From contig JAICPP010000023.1 in the NCBI GenBank assembly GCA_025929805.1, forward strand, positions 1 through 22,759: a stretch of DNA of 22,759 nucleotides. The letters run 5' to 3'. This document shows, piece by piece, positions 6,987-14,361 of this stretch; within the stretch, counting starts at the first letter, position 1, and the number at the start of each line of letters is the position of its first letter. Below the pieces are notes generated by a model. That model worked only from the letters and a program-made list of their open reading frames with translations, did no database searches and was not told the DNA's origin. The position numbers and the translations under genes were made by a program. This DNA comes from Gemmatimonadales bacterium (GTDB taxonomy: Bacteria > Gemmatimonadota > Gemmatimonadetes > Gemmatimonadales > GWC2-71-9).

Positions 6987-8395
6987 TTCTGCACCGTCGG
7001 CAGCTCGCCCCTCAAATCCATGGTCACTCCACGAACTCTGCGGCTCATCCCCTGAAGTCCTCGAGCGTGATACAGGAATGCAACCGGTAACGAGTCCGCA
7101 AATATGCGCTGAGCCAGCACCGGATCGGGAGGAATGCGGAGACCGGCGAGCTCTCCGAGCGGACCGAGGTAGCCCAGGCCCAGATCACCCGGGATACCCA
7201 GAACGGCAGCATCGAATTCATGCCTTGGCCCGTAGACCCGGGCGAGGAAAGCCGACAGCTCCAACAGGCGGATTGTGGGATCGAAGCCCGCATCCCGAAG
7301 CCGCGCTTGTACCATCTGCTCCAGCGCCGCTTCTCCACTCCCGACCGTGAGCAGCTCGAAGGAAAGCGGTTCAGGCGATAGCGTGCCTGGGCTGAATGAG
7401 ACAGGGGATATGGGCACATAATTCGGGGCGGTAGGCGGCACCGGACCGAAGGCTGGAGTTCCGAAGCCGTAGATATAGGCCTGCACCAGCTCGTCACGAT
7501 CGATGGCGTCGCTCACGGCCCGGCGAACGCTGAGCCGATCAAAGGGAGCACGCCGGGTATTGAACACGATCCCATACGTCATGAGCAGGGGATAGCTCAC
7601 CACCCGCAGGCCGGGATCGCGCTCCACGAACGCCGCGTGCGCCGGCTGAATGCCGGCGAAATCGAGCTCCCCGGAGGTGAGCGCCGCGAGCTTCGTGGTC
7701 GGCTCGTCGACCACGACCACGATGAAGCGCTCGAGCTTCGGCGGCCCTCCCAAGGCTTCAGGGAACCAGGGGTTGGCCGCGAACACCCAGCGGCGGTTCG
7801 GCTCGTGAGATACAAACCGGAACGGCCCATTCCCTACCGGCGAGCGGTTCCAGGACGCCTGTCGCAGGTGCTCGTGCGGCACGGTACTCAACAGATGTGC
7901 CGGCAAGATGGCGAGATCGGTCAGAAGATCGGGAAACGCTCTTTGCGGAGTGTTGAACCGCAGCACCACCGTCGAATCGTTCAAGGGGGTCACCGACTCG
8001 AACGCTGCCGTCTCGTTGGCGCGGGGGTACCCCGTCGCAGGGTCGCGCGCAGCATCCAGGGTCCAGGCGACATCACCCGCAGTCGTGGGATGCCCATCGT
8101 GCCACCGAACCCCTGTCTCGAGATGAAAGGTGAGCCGCCGGCGGTCGGAGGACCAATCCCAGCTCCGGGCGAGATATGGGCGGGGAGACAAGGCACTGTC
8201 GTAGCGTGCCAATGTCGTGAGCAACACGTACCGCTGGACCTGGCGTGCCAGGGGATGGACTGTCAGCAGCGGATTGATGCTCTGGAGGTCAGCACCCGAC
8301 GCGAAGAGCACGGTCGCGCCGCGGCGGCTCGAGCTCGATCCGCAGGCCGTGAGCAGAGTGGCAAGGAGCACGAGGGTATAACGCGCAGAGAGCAC
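6968..8395 (-). CDS. ABC transporter substrate-binding lipoprotein, peptide/oligosaccharide type (SBP_bac_5)
   Basis: I start this at GTG 8395, giving 475 aa that open with a lipoprotein signal (hydrophobic run 8-15, then LLTAC with C18 as the lipidated Cys). The frame is open further upstream, but that region overlaps the divergent permease start and is not signal-like. Family features are the early DLQSINPLL segment, YLARSWDWS with LTFHLETGVRWHDG (the classic cluster-5 signature), AWTLDAARDP, and FNTRRAPFDRLSVRRAVSDAID. Such proteins capture peptides, nickel or oligosaccharides for DppBC/OppBC permeases, here encoded divergently from 8523. Because the downstream operon encodes a lyase, sugar kinase and hydrolases, an acidic or modified oligosaccharide or glycopeptide is a plausible ligand. 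Confidence 0.88.
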   Translation of the reverse strand: MLSARYTLVLLATLLTACGSSSSRRGATVLFASGADLQSINPLLTVHPLARQVQRYVLLTTLARYDSALSPRPYLARSWDWSSDRRRLTFHLETGVRWHDGHPTTAGDVAWTLDAARDPATGYPRANETAAFESVTPLNDSTVVLRFNTPQRAFPDLLTDLAILPAHLLSTVPHEHLRQASWNRSPVGNGPFRFVSHEPNRRWVFAANPWFPEALGGPPKLERFIVVVVDEPTTKLAALTSGELDFAGIQPAHAAFVERDPGLRVVSYPLLMTYGIVFNTRRAPFDRLSVRRAVSDAIDRDELVQAYIYGFGTPAFGPVPPTAPNYVPISPVSFSPGTLSPEPLSFELLTVGSGEAALEQMVQARLRDAGFDPTIRLLELSAFLARVYGPRHEFDAAVLGIPGDLGLGYLGPLGELAGLRIPPDPVLAQRIFADSLPVAFLYHARGLQGMSRRVRGVTMDLRGELPTVQKWWVAP

Positions 8396-8499
8396 GGCGT
8401 ATTCTAGCCCAAGCAGGTTCGAAGTGCATCGCGTCGGGTATTCGGCGGACCTGTCGAAGCCCGGTAGGCTGAGCGCAGGGACTCGGAGGCGAAGTCGGC

Positions 8500-8522
8500 G
8501 CTTGAAGCCGATACATTCAAGC
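8500..8522. promoter_or_regulatory. Inverted repeat abutting the permease start codon (possible operator or RNA hairpin)
   Basis: GCTTGAA (8500-8506) and TTCAAGC (8516-8522) form a perfect 7-bp inverted repeat around a 9-base spacer, ending immediately before the ATG at 8523. The site lies in the 127-bp divergent region between the binding protein and the permeases. It could be an operator for both directions or a hairpin masking the start. No clear Shine-Dalgarno precedes the ATG. The function is inferred only. Confidence 0.35.
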
Positions 8523-9503
8523 ATGCTGAGAGCACTCCTGCGTCGTGCGCTCGCGGGCCTCGCCGTGGTCCTCGGCGTGATCACAATGATGTTCTTTCTG
8601 ATCCGGTTGGCGCCGGGAGACCCTGCCTTGCTGCTGGTAGGTCCAACCGCGTCTCAGGAGCAGATCGCAGCTCAGCGAAGGGTGCTGGGCCTCGACCGTC
8701 CCTTGCCCCAACAGTACGCCACCTGGCTGGGGCAGTTCGTGCAGGGAGATTGGGGAACGAGCATCGCGACGGGCCGGTCGGTCATGGCGATGATCTCGGA
8801 GGCCTGGCCGGCAACCGTACGGTTGGTAGGGCTGTCCCTTGTCCTGAGCTATCTGCTTGGCATACTCGTCGGAGCGACCCAGGCATCCCTAGGCGGCAGG
8901 GTCGACACTACGCTTTCGGTCGTCAGTGTGACCCTGTTCGCGCTCCCTGGATACTGGCTGGGCCTCATGCTGGTCATGGTGTTCACCTACTGGGCCCGGG
9001 TCCTTCCAGCCTTCGGAGCCGCGGGCTTCGACGCGGATTATCTCACCGGTTGGAGTCGGGTTGCCGACCGGCTCCGCCATCTTGCCCTTCCACTCGCCAC
9101 TCTCACGCTCATCGGAATCGGCGGGACTGCGAGGTATGTGCGAGGAGCCATGCTCGATGTGCGTGGCGCGCCGCATGTGGCGATTGCCCGGGCCAAGGGT
9201 CTCTCTCCCGTGCAGGTCACCGTGAAGCACGTGCTTCGAAACGCCTTGATACCGGTCGTCACGCTGCTCGGTCTCTCCCTGCCCGCCTTGTTCTCCGGCG
9301 CAGTGTTCATCGAGGCCATCTTTGCCTGGCCGGGCGTCGGGCGGATCATGGTCGAAGCGGTCGGTGCACGGGATTACCCCGTGGTCATGGCAGCCACCGC
9401 GGTGAGCGCGATGCTGGTGGTGGCGGGGAACCTGGTAGCCGAGGCATTGACTGCCTGGGTCGATCCGCGGATCCGGACCGCGGCAAACGCGGGTGCCGGC
9501 TGA
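8523..9503 (+). CDS. ABC transporter permease, DppB/OppB type
   Basis: The ATG at 8523 gives 326 aa beginning MLRALLRRALAG and leading straight into the first membrane helix, the normal DppB start. A longer frame to 8424 would add an arginine-rich stretch and is rejected. Family marks are FFLIRLAPGDPA after helix 1, the LGLDRPLPQQY and GDWGTS motifs of the periplasmic loop, and the EAA coupling loop AKGLSPVQVTVKHVLRNALIP. About six helices are visible. It forms half of the membrane channel with the next gene, whose ATG overlaps this stop in a TGATG. It is divergent from the binding protein at 6968-8395. No ATPase gene follows, so the energising subunits must be elsewhere. Confidence 0.93.
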   Translation: MLRALLRRALAGLAVVLGVITMMFFLIRLAPGDPALLLVGPTASQEQIAAQRRVLGLDRPLPQQYATWLGQFVQGDWGTSIATGRSVMAMISEAWPATVRLVGLSLVLSYLLGILVGATQASLGGRVDTTLSVVSVTLFALPGYWLGLMLVMVFTYWARVLPAFGAAGFDADYLTGWSRVADRLRHLALPLATLTLIGIGGTARYVRGAMLDVRGAPHVAIARAKGLSPVQVTVKHVLRNALIPVVTLLGLSLPALFSGAVFIEAIFAWPGVGRIMVEAVGARDYPVVMAATAVSAMLVVAGNLVAEALTAWVDPRIRTAANAGAG

Positions 9504-10354
9504 TGACTTCCCTGCTTCGGGACGCACGGGCTCGTTTCGGCCTGGCCGTGCTCGCGCTGGCGCTCCTGGTCGCCGTGTTCGCTCCATTGCTCGCGGTCGA
9601 TCCAGTCCTTCAGCGGGATATTGTGGCTACCCGCTTCTTACCGCCGTTCAGCACGGATGTGCACGGGACCTTCCACCCGCTCGGCACCGACCGCTTCGGC
9701 CGGGACGTGTGGGCCCGCCTGGCGTTTGGCGCACGGGTATCCCTGGGTGTGGGATTGCTGGCGGTGCTGCTTTCGGTGGCCATTGGCACCGTCGTGGGTG
9801 CAGCAGCCGGGTTTTGGCGGGGAGGGATCGGCGTGGTGCTACTTGGCCTCACGGATTTTGTCCTGGCACTCCCCCGGGTGGTGCTGCTCCTGCTGCTGGC
9901 GTCACTGTGGCAACCCAGCGCCGCGCTCGTCATCGCGGTGCTCGGTGTGACCGGCTGGATGACCATCGCTCGCCTGGTTCACGGAGAGGTGCGCGCTTTG
10001 TCGGAGCGGCCCTTCGTGGAGAGCGCCGTTGCGCTGGGGGTGAAAGGACCTCGCGTGCTGATGCGACATATCCTGCCGAACGCGTTGACCCCCGTCATTG
10101 TGGCGGCCGCGCTGGGGGTCGGTAACGCCATCATGCTGGAAGCCGGCCTGTCCTTCCTGGGGCTGGGGGTTCAACCCCCCACGCCATCCTGGGGCAACCT
10201 GATCGCTTCGGGCCGCGACACGCTGGTCAATGCGCCCTGGGTGGCGACAGCACCCGGAGTGGCGCTGGTGTTGGTGGTGGTCGCAGCGACCCTGCTGGGA
10301 GACGCGGTGCGGGACCGGCTGGATCCGGCTCAGCGACGCGGGGAAATGGCCTGA
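9503..10354 (+). CDS. ABC transporter permease, DppC/OppC type
   Basis: The ATG at 9503 shares one base with the upstream stop, giving 283 aa and tight translational coupling. The first helix (about 13-32) is followed by a periplasmic segment with HPLGTDRFGRDVWARLAFGARVS, the diagnostic DppC motif. The EAA loop is SAVALGVKGPRVLMRHILPNALTP, and GLSFLGLGVQPPTPSWGN near the end is the usual OppC/DppC C-terminal signature. It pairs with the preceding DppB-type protein in the inner membrane. Its stop lies one base from the stop of the convergent lipoprotein gene, so there is no room for a separate terminator or for dppD/dppF here. The imported substrate is not evident from the sequence. Confidence 0.93.
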   Translation: MTSLLRDARARFGLAVLALALLVAVFAPLLAVDPVLQRDIVATRFLPPFSTDVHGTFHPLGTDRFGRDVWARLAFGARVSLGVGLLAVLLSVAIGTVVGAAAGFWRGGIGVVLLGLTDFVLALPRVVLLLLLASLWQPSAALVIAVLGVTGWMTIARLVHGEVRALSERPFVESAVALGVKGPRVLMRHILPNALTPVIVAAALGVGNAIMLEAGLSFLGLGVQPPTPSWGNLIASGRDTLVNAPWVATAPGVALVLVVVAATLLGDAVRDRLDPAQRRGEMA

Positions 10355-10355
10355 T

Positions 10356-10865
10356 TCAATGTCTGGTCCATTGGACCGCGTTCAATACTTCGTCGATCCT
10401 GCGCTCCAGGACCACCAGCGCTCCGGGCGCCGCGTCGCAACCGTAATAATGCTCGACGCGCTTGGTCCGTCCGTTCAGCCGCACGGTAGTGATGGCGGAG
10501 GGTGAGTCGGTAGAGTAGCGGCCGCAGGGGGGGACGGTCGGCGTGTAGCGCTCGGCGAACGAGAAATAACCCGCCCTGGCAAACTCCGAGAGGAGGGCAT
10601 CGACACGGTCGGCACGGACCTGGTCGGTGGCCGTTCCCACCCGGCGAACGTGAGCCTTCCCTTCATAGGAGACGGCACCGGAGCGCGAGACGGCGATCCG
10701 ATATACCGGACAGCCGCCAAAGCAGGCGGTTCGCTCCAGGACTATCACCGCAGCGGTGTCACTGGCAGAGGCGGCGGCATTCCCCGCGGGAGGCGAGACT
10801 GCCTTGCGAGGCGCACAGGCCGCCAGAAGCAGGAGCAAAGCCGGGTGCAGTACTCTGGTTGTCAT
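10356..10865 (-). CDS. Small lipoprotein, DUF6438-like
   Basis: The ATG at 10865 overlaps the metalloprotease stop by 4 bases (ATGA) and gives 169 aa. The N-terminus is a lipoprotein signal (LLLLLAAC, C17) followed by a Pro/Ala-rich linker. The folded part has an ERTACFGGCPVYRIAV segment (C48, C52), then GAVSYEG and a helix-strand series, with two more Cys at C114 and C143. This CFGxCP-Y-x-V pattern is what I remember of DUF6438, whose function is unknown. Four Cys in an exported protein suggest two disulfides. Coupling to the protease could mean a partner or inhibitor, but nothing in the sequence proves it. Confidence 0.75.
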   Translation of the reverse strand: MTTRVLHPALLLLLAACAPRKAVSPPAGNAAASASDTAAVIVLERTACFGGCPVYRIAVSRSGAVSYEGKAHVRRVGTATDQVRADRVDALLSEFARAGYFSFAERYTPTVPPCGRYSTDSPSAITTVRLNGRTKRVEHYYGCDAAPGALVVLERRIDEVLNAVQWTRH

Positions 10866-13072
10866 CGAGCGACTTGCGTTCGCACCAGCCGACTTCGGAC
10901 GCCATCCGATATGAGCAGATCGAGCCTGCCCTTGGATGTGGGCAGCTCGGCCTCTCCCCCTCGCGCCAGTGACAAGATCTCTCCGGTCTCTGGGTCTCGC
11001 ACCATGACCATGGGGTGAGCCACGCTGTTCCACCGGAGCCGCACCCGGTGGCCTTGCACCCGGCGAACTTCCACTTGATCTGCCGGCAACCCCGGCTGTC
11101 CGCCGGTGGCGGCCGCGTGGACGGTTGCGGTGCGTCCCTGGCCGGCAACTTGAATGGTGGCGAGCCGCGCCGCGCCGGCGCCCGACAGTGGCACCGCAAA
11201 GACGAAGTTCTGCTGATCCTGGAGCCCGTCGGCAACCTCAGTCGGAGAGAAGGAGTAGTTGAACACAGTCGACCCGTCCGCCGCGTAACCCGACACGGTG
11301 TAGGACCCGGCGCGCTGAGGCAGACTGGGCCGGGTGTTCAGATGAAAGGCCGGCTCGAGCACCGGCTCTCCGTTCCGGACATAGCCCCATATCAGCAGAG
11401 TGGGCTGAACCACCCCGTTCATGATGGGAGGGCTGGGAGAGAGCAAGTAGTTCATGACTCCGCGATAGGTATACTCGCCGATCCACTTGGGATCGCAATA
11501 CCCCATGATGTCGCTTACCGTGGGAGGCTCGAGCGTCTGGGTGGCGACGTCGAGTCCATAGGTGCCGGTGCTTCCATCGGGCTCGGGATACTGGGGATCG
11601 ATCCCCGTCGGCCCGCCGCAAGGTGCGTGGTTCCTGGCCCAGTTGTGCCCCAGCTCGTGCGCCGCGACCAGGCTGCCGCTGGGCAGGTAATCCCACCCGA
11701 GTGCCGCTGGACGGCTGCCGAGCGCTGGATCGCTGACGTAAGCCACCCCAGCCACGCCGCTGGTGTAGGAGACTTTGGCAACCCCGTAGTAATAGCGAGA
11801 GCTTTGCTCCGCGATGCGCAACAGATCGATCTCGCGCAGGATCGTGGTCCAGGCATTGTTGCCGTTCAGGCGTTGAAGCGTATCCGTCGTCGACGTCGTG
11901 TAATCCGCATGGATGATCGTATTGACACCAGCGATCGGGTGCATCTTGCGGGTGGTCTCGAGGAACTGATCCTTGTTCGCATCGGTAACGTTGCCTCTTA
12001 GCCGGCGATTGAGCGGAATGCCCTTTTGAAGGACCGGCACGAAGGTCAGGTTGACCATGGGGACGGTGCGTACGTCGAGCGCCGCCGGTCCCAGAGCGGG
12101 GTAGGTGTTATCGCTCGGGTCGGTCTCCACCACCGCCCCGGTGGGATTTACCTCAGCCGAGACGGCCAGGCCTGGCTGGATGCGCGACCCCGGCACGGCC
12201 ACGTTCCACGAATAGCTCAATGAGCTTTCGTCCACCGCTGTCGGCGTCGAGGTGGCGAGCGGTGGGGGCAAGATGGTAACCGAGTCCACCGGAACGACGC
12301 CGCTGAAATATCGAACCTTTACGACGGGCAGCGCCGTGTTGACCCGGTCCGCTACGACAAAGACGCGAAGATAGCCGTTGCGATCTTTCACCAGGGGCAC
12401 CGACCCCGCAAAAGTCTGAGTGCTTTGGGTGAGATACAGGCCCGCAACCCGGAGATTCACGTTGCCATCGGCTGGCGGCGGGGCATAGGAGACGCTTGCA
12501 TTCGCGGTTGCGTTGGCGACAACCGCTATTGTTTGACTGTTTGGACTTGCCGTATGGGGTGTGCCGCCGCCAGCCACCGTGTCCCGTGCCGTGACGGTAT
12601 AGCTGCCAGGGTCCAGGCCGGCGAGGGTCGTTGTCGCAGGTACGTCCTGGCTATAGCCCGGGCCGGTGACGCTCACCGCCGCAGTGCCGCCCGTGCCCAG
12701 GCCGGTTATGGTCACGGCGAGGTTCCCGGTTGCCTGCGAATAGAAAACGGAGGCGTTGGCCTGGCCGCTACTCGAAGTCAGAGCGACGATCTGACTGGTT
12801 GGACTGGGGAAGTACTGGGCGGCCCCTATCATGACGTTGCTGGCGGACACCGTATAGTTGCCGGGCGTAAGCTGAGTGAAGGTCTGAGTTGCCGACGCTT
12901 GCTGGCTGAAGCCGTTGGGCCCGGTGATCGAGATGGCTGCGGTGGACCCGGTGGGAAGACCCAACACAGTCAGCGTGAGAGTGCCGCTGCTGGGTCCGCT
13001 GGGACCACCATCACAGGCAAGCCCAGCCAATAGCAGCAGGCACACCATCCTCAACCGCACCGCAAAGCTCAT
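10862..13072 (-). CDS. Secreted zincin metalloprotease lipoprotein with N-terminal Ig-like repeats
   Basis: This 736-aa protein starts at ATG 13072, with AAGGA about six bases upstream. A lipoprotein signal ends in GLAC (C20), followed by a Gly/Ser-rich linker. Residues about 31-111 and 117-197 are two related beta-rich repeats (TAAxSxTGP..., PGxYTV). A CARDB-like section follows (about 205-335: YLRVFVVADR, VVETDPSDNTYPALG). The catalytic site is HELGHNWARNHAPCGG (472-487), an HExxHxxxxxH metzincin-type motif with Ala at the usual Gly. SDIMGYC (520-526) serves as the Met-turn. The C-terminal 200 residues are beta-rich. It would act on the cell surface or in the periplasm; its substrate is unknown. 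It is co-transcribed with the small lipoprotein that overlaps its stop. Confidence 0.85.
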   Translation of the reverse strand: MSFAVRLRMVCLLLLAGLACDGGPSGPSSGTLTLTVLGLPTGSTAAISITGPNGFSQQASATQTFTQLTPGNYTVSASNVMIGAAQYFPSPTSQIVALTSSSGQANASVFYSQATGNLAVTITGLGTGGTAAVSVTGPGYSQDVPATTTLAGLDPGSYTVTARDTVAGGGTPHTASPNSQTIAVVANATANASVSYAPPPADGNVNLRVAGLYLTQSTQTFAGSVPLVKDRNGYLRVFVVADRVNTALPVVKVRYFSGVVPVDSVTILPPPLATSTPTAVDESSLSYSWNVAVPGSRIQPGLAVSAEVNPTGAVVETDPSDNTYPALGPAALDVRTVPMVNLTFVPVLQKGIPLNRRLRGNVTDANKDQFLETTRKMHPIAGVNTIIHADYTTSTTDTLQRLNGNNAWTTILREIDLLRIAEQSSRYYYGVAKVSYTSGVAGVAYVSDPALGSRPAALGWDYLPSGSLVAAHELGHNWARNHAPCGGPTGIDPQYPEPDGSTGTYGLDVATQTLEPPTVSDIMGYCDPKWIGEYTYRGVMNYLLSPSPPIMNGVVQPTLLIWGYVRNGEPVLEPAFHLNTRPSLPQRAGSYTVSGYAADGSTVFNYSFSPTEVADGLQDQQNFVFAVPLSGAGAARLATIQVAGQGRTATVHAAATGGQPGLPADQVEVRRVQGHRVRLRWNSVAHPMVMVRDPETGEILSLARGGEAELPTSKGRLDLLISDGVRSRLVRTQVAR
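12482..12982 (-). repeat. Two tandem Ig-like repeats inside the metalloprotease gene
   Basis: The protein sections from 12982 to 12740 and from 12724 to 12482 are each about 81 codons long and share the order L-x-V/I-x-x-T/L-GL-x-T-G-x-TAA-x-S-x-TGP, then a TxTxLxPGxYTV block, then QxxA and NASVxY. The pattern indicates duplication of a beta-sandwich domain that may act as a stalk or wall-binding spacer. Confidence 0.7.
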
Positions 13073-13441
13073 CGCAATTCCTTGGGTCGGTCCTGGCCAG
13101 AGTGGTTAGAGCGTCTTGCGTTCTGCATCGGCTCGACTGAAGCGGGATGCGACCACCGGGAATCGGCTGGTTTTGGCTCTGCCCGGGGCCCAGCTACTTA
13201 ACGCGAGGACGCAGCCTGAGTTAGCCAGTGGGAGAGTCAAGCCGGCACAACTCCCGAACTCAGCCTACATAGATTGGGGCCAGTCAAAACCGCGACAATT
13301 CAGCGCAGGTCGATTTCTTCGGAGGTGGGATCGGCAATACCCGCGCCAGTCGGCGAGCGGCGGGGGCACCTAAAAAAAAATACCGAGGCCATGAGGGCCT
13401 CGGTGCCTGTAGCGCCGCGACGGGCAGAATTGGTCTGGTTG
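13073..13441. other. Intergenic region (369 bp) between metalloprotease and receiver gene
   Basis: I see no credible gene here. It holds the intrinsic terminator of the receiver operon at 13371-13404 and must contain the promoter for the metalloprotease operon. I found no convincing -35/-10 pair. Short open frames in it look like background. Confidence 0.6.
13371..13404 (-). terminator. Rho-independent terminator of the lipoprotein-to-receiver operon
   Basis: Read on the minus strand, a perfect 9-bp stem (13404-13396 with 13390-13382; ACCGAGGCC / GGCCTCGGT) with a 5-base loop is followed by a run of T (complement of the nine A at 13372-13380). It lies about 38 bases after the receiver stop codon and is the only strong intrinsic terminator I found in the window. 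Confidence 0.9.
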
Positions 13442-13879
13442 TCAGGCCGCGGTGGAACCCCCACCCCGCCCCTTCACGCAGCGCTGAACCTCTGCCAGAA
13501 GACGCTCTGCGGGGAAGGGTTTGGTCAGGATGCTACAGGGCGCCGCGATCCCAAGCTCCGATAGTGCCGCCGTAGCGTAGCCCGACATGAGAATCACCGG
13601 AAGATCGGGATGAGTGGTAGCGAGCGCCTGCATCAGCTCGACACCGTTCAGCCGGGGCATCACGATATCGGACACGACGACATCGATCGATGCCTGTCCG
13701 TCCTTGAGGAGCTCCAAGGCCTCGGCGCCGTCGGTGGCTTCGACAACCCCATAGCCATCCCGCTGGAGCACCCGCGCCGCGAAGCGTCGGACAGCAGCTT
13801 CATCATCCACTATGAGCACGGAAGCTCTGGTTCCAGCACGCGAGCCGGGCGCGTGCGAGACCTCGTCGAGTGTCTTCAT
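13442..13879 (-). CDS. Stand-alone response-regulator receiver domain protein
   Basis: I chose the ATG at 13879 (145 aa); an in-frame TTG at 13906 would add nine residues and neither has an ideal ribosome site. The protein is a single receiver domain: acidic pair in LIVDDE (D25, D26), phospho-acceptor D71 in VVVSDIVMPRLNG, the switch Ser in ILMSGY (S99), and the conserved Lys in ILTKPF (K110). There is no output domain; about 17 N-terminal residues look disordered. It is the last gene of the operon, directly before the terminator. No histidine kinase is visible in the window, so its phosphodonor is elsewhere. The family call is secure, the pathway unknown. Confidence 0.88.
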   Translation of the reverse strand: MKTLDEVSHAPGSRAGTRASVLIVDDEAAVRRFAARVLQRDGYGVVEATDGAEALELLKDGQASIDVVVSDIVMPRLNGVELMQALATTHPDLPVILMSGYATAALSELGIAAPCSILTKPFPAERLLAEVQRCVKGRGGGSTAA

Positions 13880-13923
13880 ACCTTGTGTGGTGAGGGACCC
13901 GAGCAATGTAATGCCCGCACCCT

Positions 13924-14334
13924 CTAGTCACCACCCCGCTGCTTGGCGCGAAGCGCGTCGAGGCTCCAGGGTCCTCCACCCGCGGCTGCCAGGTAGAGGA
14001 ACAGAAAACAGAAGAGCACAGCCACCTCACCGTTATTCAGGATGGGCCAGAGCCCTCTCGGAGCGTGAGCCTTGAAGTACGCCACTGCCATCTCACCCGC
14101 CAGAAGAAAAGCCACCGGGCGGGTAAAGAGTCCAACCAAGAGGAGGAGGCCGCCGAAGGTCTCCAACACACCGGCAAGACCCATGAGGGACAGGAGGGGA
14201 GCACTGTCGCGCGGCTCACTCGCCGGCCAGCCGAACAGCTTCTGGGTGCCATGGGCCATGAACAGGAACGCAGCGATGATGCGGAGAACACTGAGGAGGT
14301 GGCCACCCCACCTCGCGGGAACCGGGCCGAGCAT
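13924..14334 (-). CDS. DoxX-family membrane protein
   Basis: The start is ATG 14334, with an AGGAG about eight bases upstream, giving 136 aa. The protein has four predicted membrane helices, with the DoxX features LRIIAAFLFMAHGTQKLFGW near the N-terminus, then GLAGVLETFGGLLLLVGLFTRPVAF and AVAYFKAHAPRGLWPILNNGE, then a fourth helix and a short charged tail. DoxX proteins are small quinone- or thiosulfate/redox-associated inner-membrane proteins, but most members, including this one, have no defined role. It is 27 bases downstream of the methyltransferase and upstream of the receiver gene in the same operon. Confidence 0.88.
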   Translation of the reverse strand: MLGPVPARWGGHLLSVLRIIAAFLFMAHGTQKLFGWPASEPRDSAPLLSLMGLAGVLETFGGLLLLVGLFTRPVAFLLAGEMAVAYFKAHAPRGLWPILNNGEVAVLFCFLFLYLAAAGGGPWSLDALRAKQRGGD

Positions 14335-14361
14335 TGAGAGACTCCTGAAATGATGGTGGAA

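Noticed and set aside
8430..8490. Possible REP-like palindrome around CCTGTCGAAG and GGCTGAGCGCAGG
   Set aside because: Only one imperfect copy is present and the arms do not pair well.
8424..8522. Upstream extension of the DppB-type permease from an ATG at 8424
   Set aside because: It adds 33 arginine-rich residues before the normal permease N-terminus and crosses the divergent control region.
13073..13370. Candidate promoters such as TTGACT or TTGTCG upstream of the metalloprotease
   Set aside because: No partner -10 hexamer at a proper 16-18 base spacing was found.
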